DNA of 64,000 bases from Kosakonia oryzae (GTDB lineage Bacteria; Pseudomonadota; Gammaproteobacteria; Enterobacterales; Enterobacteriaceae): assembly GCF_001658025.2 (NCBI RefSeq), contig NZ_CP014007.2, positions 2,108,001-2,172,000 of the forward strand, given 5' to 3'. Shown in pieces: positions 8,782 through 16,796 of the stretch. The translations under genes and the position numbers were made by a program. How positions within the stretch are numbered: position 1 is the stretch's first letter; each line of letters opens with the position of its first letter. The notes under the pieces were generated by a model. That model was not told the origin of the DNA and did no database searches. It saw only the letters and a program-made list of their open reading frames with translations.

Positions 8782-9024
8782 GTGCAAAATGCGCAGACAT
8801 TTTTGCTCCATAAAAGCGAGACGGTCGTTTATGAAGCAATAAAGGCGAAAACGTGTCCTGAAGGTTATAGATTTTATGGTCACAATATCATCAAGTTAGG
8901 CCGTAGGGCGCAAAGAGATTTGCCTGGGAATTACATTCTACTTGTCTGCTATGTCTGCAGCGAATTAGATGCACGGGTAGTACAAATAGAGAAACTATTT
9001 TGCAGGCTGGTGCTCATGGATTGA
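8782..9024 (+). CDS. Doubtful 80-residue open frame, unknown
   Basis: This GTG-started frame has no clear ribosome site and no recognisable family. The sequence is AT-rich compared with the flanking genes. The product would hold a mixed charged/hydrophobic stretch with several cysteines and no signal peptide. It may be a decayed gene fragment at the right edge of the island. A non-coding explanation is at least as likely. Confidence 0.2.
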   Translation: MQNAQTFLLHKSETVVYEAIKAKTCPEGYRFYGHNIIKLGRRAQRDLPGNYILLVCYVCSELDARVVQIEKLFCRLVLMD

Positions 9025-9118
9025 TAGAAATATCGTTACGGTTTACGCCACGGAATTTTGCCGGAAAAACAAATCGCTACTGTGTAAATTCTGTCATGTT
9101 CCCGATGGCATAAAAACT

Positions 9119-9523
9119 ATGACAGACAGATTGCTTTTTATGCTTCAGGGGATTGATGTGCTGAGGGCGATTTCTGGTCGACCTTTTGCTACAAGCCCTT
9201 GTTTGTCAGAAGATTTAGCATTCCTACAAACTGATGAAGCGTACGTTGATTATTGCGTTGATGCTGATGAGACGTTTCTGATGATACCGGGAAGCAATAT
9301 GTTAAAAACGCAGCGAAAATTGTGGTCATTGGGGCGCAAGCAAAGAATTTTGTCGGACGCGCAAAACACCGGTGTAAATCACAAAAGTAAAAAACCGATC
9401 GCGATGTTTCAATTTATCTACAATATTTCAAATGATTATCGATTTTACCAGCGCGGACACCATCCGGCGCAGGCTTTCGAGCTAGTATTAAATGCATTAC
9501 CGTCGAAACGTGTGGAGTTATAA
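9119..9523 (+). CDS. Hypothetical protein, 134 aa, unknown family
   Basis: The frame runs from ATG at 9119 to a stop just before the conserved fliA promoter region. Upstream bases offer only a weak ribosome site. The product is soluble-looking, with an acidic first half (EAYVDYCVDADETFL) and a basic middle (KTQRKLWSLGRKQR). I recognise no family. It lies between the sugar operon and fliA, where enterobacteria carry variable flagellin-modification genes, so an accessory gene or a relic of one is possible. Base composition is AT-rich, unlike fliA. Confidence 0.3.
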   Translation: MTDRLLFMLQGIDVLRAISGRPFATSPCLSEDLAFLQTDEAYVDYCVDADETFLMIPGSNMLKTQRKLWSLGRKQRILSDAQNTGVNHKSKKPIAMFQFIYNISNDYRFYQRGHHPAQAFELVLNALPSKRVEL

Positions 9524-9570
9524 AGGCAAATAACCCCCCATTTCACCCACTATTCATCCGATTAAAACCA

Positions 9571-9598
9571 CTCCAGAATCGGATAATCATGCCGATAA
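9571..9598 (+). promoter_or_regulatory. fliA promoter with FliA-type -10 (GCCGATAA)
   Basis: GCCGATAA at 9591-9598 is a perfect sigma-28 -10 element 25 bases before the fliA GTG. The expected -35 position (TCCAGAAT region) is poor. The whole stretch from about 9530 to the start codon resembles the E. coli fliA leader as I recall it, where FlhDC/sigma-70 and sigma-28 promoters overlap. Confidence 0.6.
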
Positions 9599-9623
9599 CT
9601 CAATTAACGCAGGGCTGTTTATC

Positions 9624-10343
9624 GTGAATTCACTCTATACCGCTGAAGGTGTAATGGATAAACACTCGCTGTGGCAGCGTTATGTACCTCTTGTGCGTCA
9701 CGAAGCATTGCGCCTACAGGTGCGATTGCCGGCGAGTGTGGAACTGGACGACCTGCTACAGGCGGGCGGTATCGGTCTACTGAATGCTGTAGACCGATAC
9801 GACGCTCTGCAAGGAACGGCATTTACCACTTACGCAGTGCAGCGTATTCGTGGGGCAATGCTGGACGAGTTGCGCAGCCGCGATTGGGTGCCGCGCAGCG
9901 TCCGGCGTAATGCCCGCGAAGTGGCGCAGGCGATGGGGCAACTAGAGCAAGAACTGGGGCGTAACGCGACGGAAACAGAAGTGTCGCAGCGCCTTGGGAT
10001 TCCTGTCGAGGAATACCGTCAGATGCTGCTCGATACCAACAATAGCCAGCTTTTCTCCTATGATGAATGGCGGGAAGAGCACGGCGACAGTATCGAGCTG
10101 GTGACTGACGATCATCAACAGGAAAACCCGTTATTCCAGCTAATGGAAAGTAATTTGCGTCACCGGGTGATGGAAGCGATTGAATCTCTCCCGGAGCGTG
10201 AACAACTTGTCCTGACGCTGTACTACCAGGAAGAGCTTAATCTCAAAGAGATTGGCGCTGTTCTTGAAGTAGGAGAATCGCGGGTAAGCCAGCTCCATAG
10301 TCAGGCTATTAAGCGCTTACGCACCAAGCTGGGTAAGTTATAG
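9624..10343 (+). CDS. fliA: Flagellar sigma factor FliA (sigma-28)
   Basis: This is the RNA polymerase sigma factor for class 3 flagellar and chemotaxis genes. The 239-residue product matches E. coli FliA over its full length. Region 2 holds LDDLLQAGGIGLLNAVDRYD and the region 2.4 helix follows (FTTYAVQRIRGAMLDELR). Region 4 near the C terminus holds the NLKEIGAVLEVGESRVSQLHSQAIKRLR helix-turn-helix. The start is GTG, as in E. coli, in GTGAATTCACTC. It is followed by fliZ 62 bases downstream in the same operon. Activity is normally held in check by FlgM, not in this window. A recognisable target promoter is present at 39809-39835 before tar. Confidence 0.98.
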   Translation: MNSLYTAEGVMDKHSLWQRYVPLVRHEALRLQVRLPASVELDDLLQAGGIGLLNAVDRYDALQGTAFTTYAVQRIRGAMLDELRSRDWVPRSVRRNAREVAQAMGQLEQELGRNATETEVSQRLGIPVEEYRQMLLDTNNSQLFSYDEWREEHGDSIELVTDDHQQENPLFQLMESNLRHRVMEAIESLPEREQLVLTLYYQEELNLKEIGAVLEVGESRVSQLHSQAIKRLRTKLGKL

Positions 10344-10405
10344 GTTGGTGATCCTGCATCGCCCCTGGTAAATGCCGAACAACGCATTGACAACCAGGAG
10401 TTATC

Positions 10406-10957
10406 ATGACGGTGCAGCAACCTAAAAGACGGCCTCTAAGCCGCTACCTTAAAGACTTTAAACACAGCCAGACGCATTGCGCTCATTGCCATAAGTTGCT
10501 CGACCGCATCACACTGGTCCGCCGGGGCGAAATCGTAAACAAAATTGCGATTTCCCGGCTGGATATGCTGTTGGATGAAGCGGCCTGGCAACAAGAGCAA
10601 AAAGAGTGGGTTGCACTCTGTCGTTTCTGCGGGGATTTGCACTGCAAAGAGCAGAGCGATTTCTTCGATATCATCGGGTTCAAACAATATCTCTTCGAAC
10701 AGACTGAGATGAGCCACGGTACGGTGCGCGAATATGTCGTGCGTCTGCGCCGGCTTGGCAATCATCTGAGCGAGTTAAACATCTCCCGTGATTTGCTCAA
10801 TGAAGGGTTCCTCGACGAAAACCTGGAGCCATGGTTACCCGCGACCAGCACCAATAACTATCGGATCGCTTTGCGCAAATATGCTCAGTTTAAGACGCAG
10901 ATGCGTTTTGCGCCGATGCAAAAAATCGCTGTCGGCGCGAGATCTGATATATATTAA
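10406..10957 (+). CDS. fliZ: Flagellar regulator FliZ
   Basis: FliZ (183 aa, same length as in E. coli) is a DNA-binding regulator. It represses sigma-S-dependent and curli promoters and, in Salmonella, raises FlhDC activity. The sequence keeps the core-binding phage-integrase-like domain (RLRRLGNHLSELNIS, STNNYRIALRKY) and the paired cysteines CAHC...CRFCGDLHC in the first half. A good AGGAG site precedes the ATG. It is co-transcribed with fliA, so its level follows flagellar class 2 expression. Confidence 0.97.
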   Translation: MTVQQPKRRPLSRYLKDFKHSQTHCAHCHKLLDRITLVRRGEIVNKIAISRLDMLLDEAAWQQEQKEWVALCRFCGDLHCKEQSDFFDIIGFKQYLFEQTEMSHGTVREYVVRLRRLGNHLSELNISRDLLNEGFLDENLEPWLPATSTNNYRIALRKYAQFKTQMRFAPMQKIAVGARSDIY

Positions 10958-11045
10958 AAAAGAATAACATGTGGTGAGTCATTGCTTGTGATTACGTTTT
11001 TCCAGGCAATGCACTGCTGCAGCCAATTCTTTTATCGGGGTAACT

Positions 11046-11846
11046 ATGAAACTAGCACTTCTGGGACGTCGGGCGCTGATGGCCGTTATGGCCGTCACGC
11101 TGATGGCGGGGATAAGCGCAAAAACATTCGCCGCGGAAAACCTGCTGAATAAAATCAAAGAGCGCGGCACGTTGTTAGTCGGTCTGGAGGGCACGTATCC
11201 GCCGTTCAGTTTCCAGGGCGATGACGGCAAGTTAACGGGTTTTGAAGTGGAGTTCGCCGATGCGTTAGCGAAGCATTTGGGGGTGAAAGCCGCCCTGAAG
11301 CCGACGAAATGGGACGGTATGCTGGCCTCGCTGGATTCGAAACGCATCGACGTGGTGATCAACCAGGTGACCATCTCCGATGAACGCAAGAAAAAATATG
11401 ATTTCTCCACGCCCTATACCATCTCCGGTATCCAGGCACTGGTGAAAAAAGGCAATGAGGCGGGCATTAAATCCGCGGCCGATCTGAAAGGCAAAAAAGT
11501 CGGCGTTGGCCTGGGCACCAACTATGAAGAGTGGCTGCGCAAGAACGTTCAGGGCGTCGATATTCGCACTTATGATGATGACCCGACGAAATACCAGGAT
11601 CTGCGCGTTGGCCGTATCGATGCGATTCTGGTGGATCGCCTTGCGGCGCTGGATCTGGTGAAGAAAACCAAAGATACCCTGGCGGTGGCTGGCGATGCGT
11701 TCTCGCGTCAGGAGTCCGGTGTGGCGCTACGCAAGGGTAATGAAGATTTGTTGCAGGCGATTGATGCGGCCATTGCCGATATGCAAAAAGATGGCACGAT
11801 GAAAGCGCTGTCGGAAAAATGGTTTGGAACAGATGTGACGAAGTGA
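11046..11846 (+). CDS. tcyJ: L-cystine ABC transporter, periplasmic binding protein TcyJ (FliY)
   Basis: This is the solute-binding protein for L-cystine and diaminopimelate of the TcyJLN importer, acting in the periplasm. It has 266 aa with a signal peptide (basic MKLALLGRRALM, hydrophobic core, cleavage near the AKTFAA site at ~29-30). The family-3 SBP signature is GFEVEFADALAKHLGVKA. It lies 88 bases downstream of fliZ. A strong terminator follows, separating it from dcyD, so the importer genes are not all in one transcript unless there is read-through. The older name fliY reflects position only. Confidence 0.97.
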   Translation: MKLALLGRRALMAVMAVTLMAGISAKTFAAENLLNKIKERGTLLVGLEGTYPPFSFQGDDGKLTGFEVEFADALAKHLGVKAALKPTKWDGMLASLDSKRIDVVINQVTISDERKKKYDFSTPYTISGIQALVKKGNEAGIKSAADLKGKKVGVGLGTNYEEWLRKNVQGVDIRTYDDDPTKYQDLRVGRIDAILVDRLAALDLVKKTKDTLAVAGDAFSRQESGVALRKGNEDLLQAIDAAIADMQKDGTMKALSEKWFGTDVTK

Positions 11847-11860
11847 TCGTTCCTCGTTAA

Positions 11861-11890
11861 AAAAGGCGCTTAAAAAAGCGCCTTTTTTAT
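11861..11890 (+). terminator. Rho-independent terminator after tcyJ
   Basis: The stem AGGCGCTT/AAGCGCCT with an AAAA loop is flanked by A-rich DNA and followed by a T-run. It lies 15 bases after the tcyJ stop codon. Confidence 0.9.
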
Positions 11891-11952
11891 TTCATCTCTG
11901 TAAATGTGCATAATAAAAACAATACACAACGTTATCCGGTCTCGGAGGTTTT

Positions 11953-12939
11953 ATGTCTTTGCACAACCTGACCCGCTTTCCGCGTCTTGAATTTATTGGC
12001 GCACCGACGCCGCTGGAGTACCTGCCGCGACTGTCCGATTACCTTGGGCGTGAGATTTTCATCAAACGTGATGATGTGACGCCGATTGCGATGGGCGGCA
12101 ACAAGCTGCGCAAACTGGAGTTTCTTGCTGCGGATGCGCTACGTGAAGGCGCAGACACGCTGATCACCGCAGGCGCGATTCAGTCTAACCATGTGCGCCA
12201 GACCGCCGCAGTGGCGGCGAAACTGGGTTTGCACTGCGTTGCGCTGCTGGAAAACCCCATTGGTACGAAGGCAGAAAACTATCTCAGCAATGGCAACCGC
12301 TTGCTGCTGGATCTGTTCAATGCGCAAATTGAAATGTGCGATGCGTTGACCGATCCGGCTGCGCAACTGGAGGCGCTCGCGACACGGGTCGAGGCGCAGG
12401 GTTTTCGCCCGTATGTGATTCCGGTCGGCGGTTCTAATGCGTTAGGTGCCATGGGTTACGTCGAAAGCGCGCTGGAAATTGCCCAGCAGTGCGAAGGCGC
12501 GGTCGCGCTGTCGTCGGTGGTGGTGGCTTCCGGGAGTGCCGGAACGCATGCCGGGCTTGCTGTCGGGCTGGAGCAGTTATTGCCGGATGTCGAGTTAATT
12601 GGCGTTACCGTTTCGCGCAGCGTGGCGGATCAAAAACCCAAAGTGGTGAGCTTGCAGCAGGCGATCGCCCACGATCTGGAGATCAGCGCGAATGCCGATA
12701 TTGTGCTGTGGGATGAGTACTTTGCGCCGGGTTATGGCATGCCAAATGAGGAAGGGATGGAAGCCGTGAAGCTGCTGGCGCGTCTGGAAGGGGTTTTGCT
12801 CGATCCGGTCTATACCGGTAAGGCGATGGCGGGTCTGCTTGATGGCATTGAGCAGAAACGTTTTAAAGACGATGGTCCGATCCTTTTTGTCCATACCGGC
12901 GGCGCGCCAGCGCTCTTCGCCTACCATCCGCATATCTGA
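11953..12939 (+). CDS. dcyD: D-cysteine desulfhydrase
   Basis: This PLP enzyme degrades D-cysteine to pyruvate, ammonia and sulfide (328 aa, the E. coli length). The PLP-lysine lies in [12 protein letters not shown] and the substrate-loop motif is [15 protein letters not shown] glycine-rich [13 protein letters not shown] stretch binds the cofactor phosphate. It is the first gene of dcyD-tcyL-tcyN, so D-cysteine degradation and cystine import are expressed together. A GGAGG ribosome site precedes the ATG. Confidence 0.97.
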   Translation: MSLHNLTRFPRLEFIGAPTPLEYLPRLSDYLGREIFIKRDDVTPIAMGGNKLRKLEFLAADALREGADTLITAGAIQSNHVRQTAAVAAKLGLHCVALLENPIGTKAENYLSNGNRLLLDLFNAQIEMCDALTDPAAQLEALATRVEAQGFRPYVIPVGGSNALGAMGYVESALEIAQQCEGAVALSSVVVASGSAGTHAGLAVGLEQLLPDVELIGVTVSRSVADQKPKVVSLQQAIAHDLEISANADIVLWDEYFAPGYGMPNEEGMEAVKLLARLEGVLLDPVYTGKAMAGLLDGIEQKRFKDDGPILFVHTGGAPALFAYHPHI

Positions 12940-12957
12940 TCCGCAGGCAGCATTCTG

Positions 12958-13626
12958 ATGCAAGAGAGCTTACAGCTAGTTATCGATTCCGCCCCTTATC
13001 TGCTCAAGGGGGCCGTGTTCACGCTGCAATTGAGTATTGGCGGCATGTTTTTTGGTTTGCTGTTCGGTTTTGTGCTGGCGCTGATGCGAATGTCGCCGCT
13101 GCTGCCGGTACGCTGGCTGGCGCGTTTTTATATCTCGATTTTTCGCGGTACGCCGCTGATTGCACAACTTTTTATGATCTATTATGGCCTGCCGCAGTTT
13201 GGCATCGAGCTGGATCCCATCCCGGCGGCGATGATTGGGCTTTCGCTTAACACGGCAGCGTATGCTGCGGAAACCTTGCGCGCCGCCATCTCGTCGATCG
13301 ATAAAGGGCAATGGGAAGCGGCCGCCAGTATCGGCATGACCTCCTGGCAAACGCTGCGCCGCGCGATCCTTCCGCAGGCCGCTCGCGTGGCGCTACCGCC
13401 GCTGAGCAACAGTTTTATCAGCCTCGTCAAAGATACTTCGCTGGCGGCTACCATTCAGGTGCCAGAGCTGTTCCGTCAGGCGCAACTGATCACCTCACGC
13501 ACGCTGGAAGTATTCACCATGTATCTGGCGGCATCGCTGATCTACTGGGTCATGGCGACCGTGCTCTCCACGTTGCAGAACTATTTTGAAAACCAGCTTA
13601 ACCGCCAGGAGCGTGATGCAAAATGA
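12958..13626 (+). CDS. tcyL: L-cystine ABC transporter permease TcyL (YecS)
   Basis: This is the inner-membrane permease of the cystine importer (222 aa). It is a His/Glu/Gln/Arg-type permease with several hydrophobic helices. The EAA loop that contacts the ATPase is EAAASIGMTSWQTLRRAILPQA. The start lies 18 bases after the dcyD stop, and its own stop overlaps the tcyN start by four bases, indicating coupled translation. Partners are TcyJ and TcyN in this window. Confidence 0.97.
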   Translation: MQESLQLVIDSAPYLLKGAVFTLQLSIGGMFFGLLFGFVLALMRMSPLLPVRWLARFYISIFRGTPLIAQLFMIYYGLPQFGIELDPIPAAMIGLSLNTAAYAAETLRAAISSIDKGQWEAAASIGMTSWQTLRRAILPQAARVALPPLSNSFISLVKDTSLAATIQVPELFRQAQLITSRTLEVFTMYLAASLIYWVMATVLSTLQNYFENQLNRQERDAK

Positions 13627-14375
13627 GTGCTATCGACGTTAAAAATCTGGTGAAAAAATTCCACGGGCAAACCGTCCTGCACGGTATCGATCTGGAGGTG
13701 CAGGAGGGAGAAGTGGTGGCGATTATCGGCCCTAGCGGGTCTGGTAAAACCACCTTATTGCGCAGTATTAATCTGCTGGAACAGCCGGAAAGCGGGACGA
13801 TCCGCGTGGGGGCCATCACCATTGATGCCTCTCGATCCTCTGGCGAGCAGAAAAAGGCTATCCGCCAGTTGCGCCAGCATGTCGGGTTTGTGTTCCAGAA
13901 CTTCAATCTGTTTCCACACCGCACGGTGCTGGAGAACATTATTGAAGGGCCGGTGATTGTGAAGGGCGAAGCGAAAGAAGAGGCTTGCGCGCGGGCGCGT
14001 CAGTTGCTGGAAAAAGTGGGGCTGAAAGGGAAAGAGGAGAGTTTTCCACGTCGTTTGTCCGGCGGCCAGCAGCAGCGCGTCGCGATTGCCCGTGCACTGG
14101 CGATGCGCCCTGATGTTATTCTTTTTGACGAGCCAACCTCCGCGCTCGATCCTGAACTGGTTGGTGAAGTGCTTAACACCATTCGCCAACTGGCGCAGGA
14201 GAAACGCACCATGGTGATTGTGACTCATGAGATGAGTTTTGCCCGCGATGTGGCGGACAGGGCGATTTTTATGGATCAGGGGCGCATTGTGGAGCAGGGG
14301 CCAGCGAAACTGCTGTTTTCCCAGCCGCAACATCCACGAACCCGGCAGTTTCTGGAAAAATTCCTGATGCAATGA
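13623..14375 (+). CDS. tcyN: L-cystine ABC transporter ATP-binding protein TcyN (YecC)
   Basis: This is the ATPase subunit of the TcyJLN importer (250 aa). Walker A is GPSGSGKTTLL, the ABC signature is RLSGGQQQRVAIARALA and Walker B is VILFDEPTSALDPE, followed by the switch histidine in VTHEMSFA. The start overlaps tcyL (ATGA). An imperfect hairpin (CGCGATTC/GAATCGCG, 14382-14413) follows the gene and may end the operon. Confidence 0.97.
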   Translation: MSAIDVKNLVKKFHGQTVLHGIDLEVQEGEVVAIIGPSGSGKTTLLRSINLLEQPESGTIRVGAITIDASRSSGEQKKAIRQLRQHVGFVFQNFNLFPHRTVLENIIEGPVIVKGEAKEEACARARQLLEKVGLKGKEESFPRRLSGGQQQRVAIARALAMRPDVILFDEPTSALDPELVGEVLNTIRQLAQEKRTMVIVTHEMSFARDVADRAIFMDQGRIVEQGPAKLLFSQPQHPRTRQFLEKFLMQ

Positions 14376-14664
14376 ACATGGCGCGATTCCGCACGCCTGT
14401 TTGCTGAATCGCGTTAATTGACCTTAACCTAAATTTTTGGGGCGGAATTAATGGCGTGCCGTTGCTGCGGCTATTTTTCGCGTATATCCCTGCAATTATC
14501 CAATAGTCACGCAGTTTTTCCTGTCGGTTGCCAGCATTAAATCCGGCAGCCTGTGCAACTTATTTCCACATTAGCCGATATTTTATATTTATAATTAAGT
14601 TTTATGTGTTAGCTTAATGTATACATAATAATGATTATTAAAACCAGGGGTATTACCGGTCGGT

Positions 14665-15387
14665 ATGCAGGATAAAGACTTTTTTACCTGGCGGCGCGAA
14701 ATGATGTCGCGCTTCCAGGAAATGACAGTAGCTAAGGACGTTTATACAGAGTTACAGCGGCAAACACAGCTGCTGGAGTTTGATTATTTCTCCCTGTGCG
14801 TTCGCCATCCGGTGCCCTTCACGCGCCCGAGGATGAGCGTTGAAACGACGTATCCGCAGGCCTGGATGCAGCATTATCAGGCGGAGAATTACTTTGCCAT
14901 TGATCCGGTGCTCAAAGCCGAAAATTTCATTCAGGGCCATTTGCCCTGGAGTGACAAGCTCTTCCAGGATGCGATGGTATTGTGGGATGCTGCGCGGGAT
15001 CATGGCCTGCGGAAAGGAATCTCGCAGTGTCTGATGCTGCCTAATCATGCGCTGGGTTTTCTCTCGGTCTCGCGTAGCAGCCTGCTTGGCAAAATGATGC
15101 CTGACGATGAGATTGAACTGCGGTTGCAGACGCTGGTGCAGCTCAGCCTGCTGGCGCTTACGCGACTGGAAGATCAGATGGTGTTGACGCCGGAGATGCG
15201 CTTCAGTAAGCGTGAGCGTGAGATATTGAAATGGACGGCGGAAGGCAAGACTTCGGCGGAAATCGCCATGATTTTGTCGATCTCTGAGAATACCGTCAAT
15301 TTTCACCAGAAAAATATGCAGAAGAAATTCAATGCGCCGAATAAAACGCAGATTGCCTGTTATGCGGCAGCGACCGGAATGATTTGA
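14665..15387 (+). CDS. sdiA: LuxR-type quorum-sensing receptor SdiA
   Basis: SdiA binds acyl-homoserine lactones made by other bacteria and regulates transcription. The product has 240 aa, as in E. coli. Residues ~1-165 form the autoinducer-binding domain. Residues ~173-240 form a GerE/LuxR helix-turn-helix (FSKREREILKWTAEGKTSAEIAMILSISENTVNFHQKNM). No luxI homologue is in the window, so it is an orphan receptor here. The AT-rich 289-base upstream gap holds an AATAATGATTATT palindrome at 14627-14639 of unknown meaning. A terminator shared with the convergent yecF follows. Confidence 0.96.
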   Translation: MQDKDFFTWRREMMSRFQEMTVAKDVYTELQRQTQLLEFDYFSLCVRHPVPFTRPRMSVETTYPQAWMQHYQAENYFAIDPVLKAENFIQGHLPWSDKLFQDAMVLWDAARDHGLRKGISQCLMLPNHALGFLSVSRSSLLGKMMPDDEIELRLQTLVQLSLLALTRLEDQMVLTPEMRFSKREREILKWTAEGKTSAEIAMILSISENTVNFHQKNMQKKFNAPNKTQIACYAAATGMI

Positions 15388-15415
15388 TTATTCACTGCGA
15401 CGAATCAGAAATCAG

Positions 15416-15449
15416 CCGGCTGTCAGGTTACCTGGCAGCCGGTTTTTTT
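15416..15449 (+). terminator. Terminator after sdiA
   Basis: A 12-bp stem CCGGCTGTCAGG/CCTGGCAGCCGG with one mismatch and a TTA loop is followed by seven T. It lies between the convergent genes sdiA and yecF. Confidence 0.9.
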
Positions 15450-15450
15450 A

Positions 15451-15675
15451 TTACTGGCGGTAAGCTTGTTTAATTTGCTTAACAGTGCTGGAAAATACCG
15501 CTGCCTGAGCTTCATTTTCCATTTGTTCAATTTGCTTTTCCATTTTAATGATGACGCGGCCCGCATCCGCCTGGCCCATTGCCTGCAACATCAGCGTCAA
15601 CAATGATTTCAGGCAAGCGACTTCCTGTGCCAGATCCTTTGCATTTTCAGCAGTGGAAAAATCAGGTGTGCTCAA
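15451..15675 (-). CDS. yecF: DUF2594 family protein YecF
   Basis: This is a 74-residue protein with the full length and ends of E. coli YecF ([11 protein letters not shown]..., ...[10 protein letters not shown]). It is predicted to be mostly helical with heptad-like spacing in [35 protein letters not shown], so it may form a coiled coil. It is conserved between sdiA and uvrY, and its function is unknown. Confidence 0.93.
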   Translation of the reverse strand: MSTPDFSTAENAKDLAQEVACLKSLLTLMLQAMGQADAGRVIIKMEKQIEQMENEAQAAVFSSTVKQIKQAYRQ

Positions 15676-16139
15676 TTTATTTTCCTCGTTATGTAGCCGC
15701 GCCGTTGCGCGACGGTCACTGTCAAAGCGGCGGAGTATACCACAACCCGGCCAAAAGAATGCAGTGGTTGTTTTTTGATCGCTATTGTTTGGTTTGTTAG
15801 ATTAAACCAGGCGCAATAAATAGCAGAACTTTCTATTACCTAAGAATATATGTTTAAACGGGGTTTAAGCGTAGTTAATTGTTGTTACATATTACTCAGA
15901 TAATTCCTGCGAAAGTAAAAGCTTTTTTGGCAACTCTATGAAAAATGCGGTTTAGATTTTCTTACGCAACGCCTTGAGAACACGGAAACACTTTCCACAT
16001 TTTGTACAGCTTAATTTCCAGAAACGAGAACAAAATCGAAAAGTACGGGTTATTTTACCTTTCATTATTGGATGAAAAACCGTTAATATACGTTTAATTA
16101 GCTTTCAGCAGCGTTATCCCTCTTTTCGGAGATACTCCA
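15676..16139. other. Divergent intergenic region yecF-uvrY, no gene seen
   Basis: This 464-base AT-rich stretch separates the divergent yecF and uvrY genes. It should hold promoters for both. A CCTAAGAATATATG sequence (15839-15852) resembles half of an RcsAB box, which is weak evidence. I saw no coding frame with a ribosome site. Confidence 0.5.
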
Positions 16140-16796
16140 TTGATCAACGTACTACTTGTTGATGATCATGAACTGGTGCGCGCAGGGATACGACGCATTC
16201 TTGAAGATGTCAAAGGCATAAAAGTCACGGGTGAAGTCAACTGCGGCGAAGATGCCATCAAATGGTGTCGGGCCAATTCCGTTGATGTCGTCTTGATGGA
16301 CATGAGCATGCCCGGAATCGGCGGCCTTGAAGCCACGCGTAAAATTGCGCGTGCCAACGTCGACACCAAAGTCATTATGCTTACCGTTCACACGGAAAAC
16401 CCTCTGCCAGCGAAAGTCATGCAAGCGGGTGCAGCCGGTTATCTGAGCAAAGGCGCCGCGCCACAGGAAGTGGTGAATGCCATTCGCTCCGTGCATTCCG
16501 GACAGCGCTACATTGCCTCTGATATCGCTCAGCAAATGGCACTCAGCCAGATTGAACCTGAAAAAACGGACTCGCCGTTTGCCAGTTTGTCTGAACGAGA
16601 ATTGCAGATTATGCTGATGATCACGAAGGGTCAGAAAGTGAATGAGATTTCTGAACAACTCCATCTGAGCCCCAAAACGGTGAACAGCTATCGCTATCGA
16701 ATGTTCAGTAAATTGAACATTCACGGTGATGTCGAATTGACGCACCTCGCCATTCGCCATGGTCTGTGTAATGCGGAGACGTTGTTAAGTCAGTGA
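16140..16796 (+). CDS. uvrY: Response regulator UvrY (BarA-UvrY system)
   Basis: UvrY is the response regulator phosphorylated by BarA; it activates the csrB/csrC RNAs. The product has 218 aa. The receiver domain keeps the acidic pocket DDH and phospho-acceptor D54 in VLMDMSMPG. The C-terminal LuxR-type helix-turn-helix is [33 protein letters not shown]. The start is TTG, with CGGAGA eight bases upstream; E. coli also uses TTG here. Its stop overlaps the uvrC GTG as GTGA, so the two are translationally coupled. Through Csr it should also influence flhDC. Confidence 0.97.
   Translation: MINVLLVDDHELVRAGIRRILEDVKGIKVTGEVNCGEDAIKWCRANSVDVVLMDMSMPGIGGLEATRKIARANVDTKVIMLTVHTENPLPAKVMQAGAAGYLSKGAAPQEVVNAIRSVHSGQRYIASDIAQQMALSQIEPEKTDSPFASLSERELQIMLMITKGQKVNEISEQLHLSPKTVNSYRYRMFSKLNIHGDVELTHLAIRHGLCNAETLLSQ

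Noticed and set aside
14627-14639. AATAATGATTATT palindrome upstream of sdiA as a Fur box
   Set aside because: It covers only the centre of a Fur-type consensus in very AT-rich DNA; it is just as likely to be chance.
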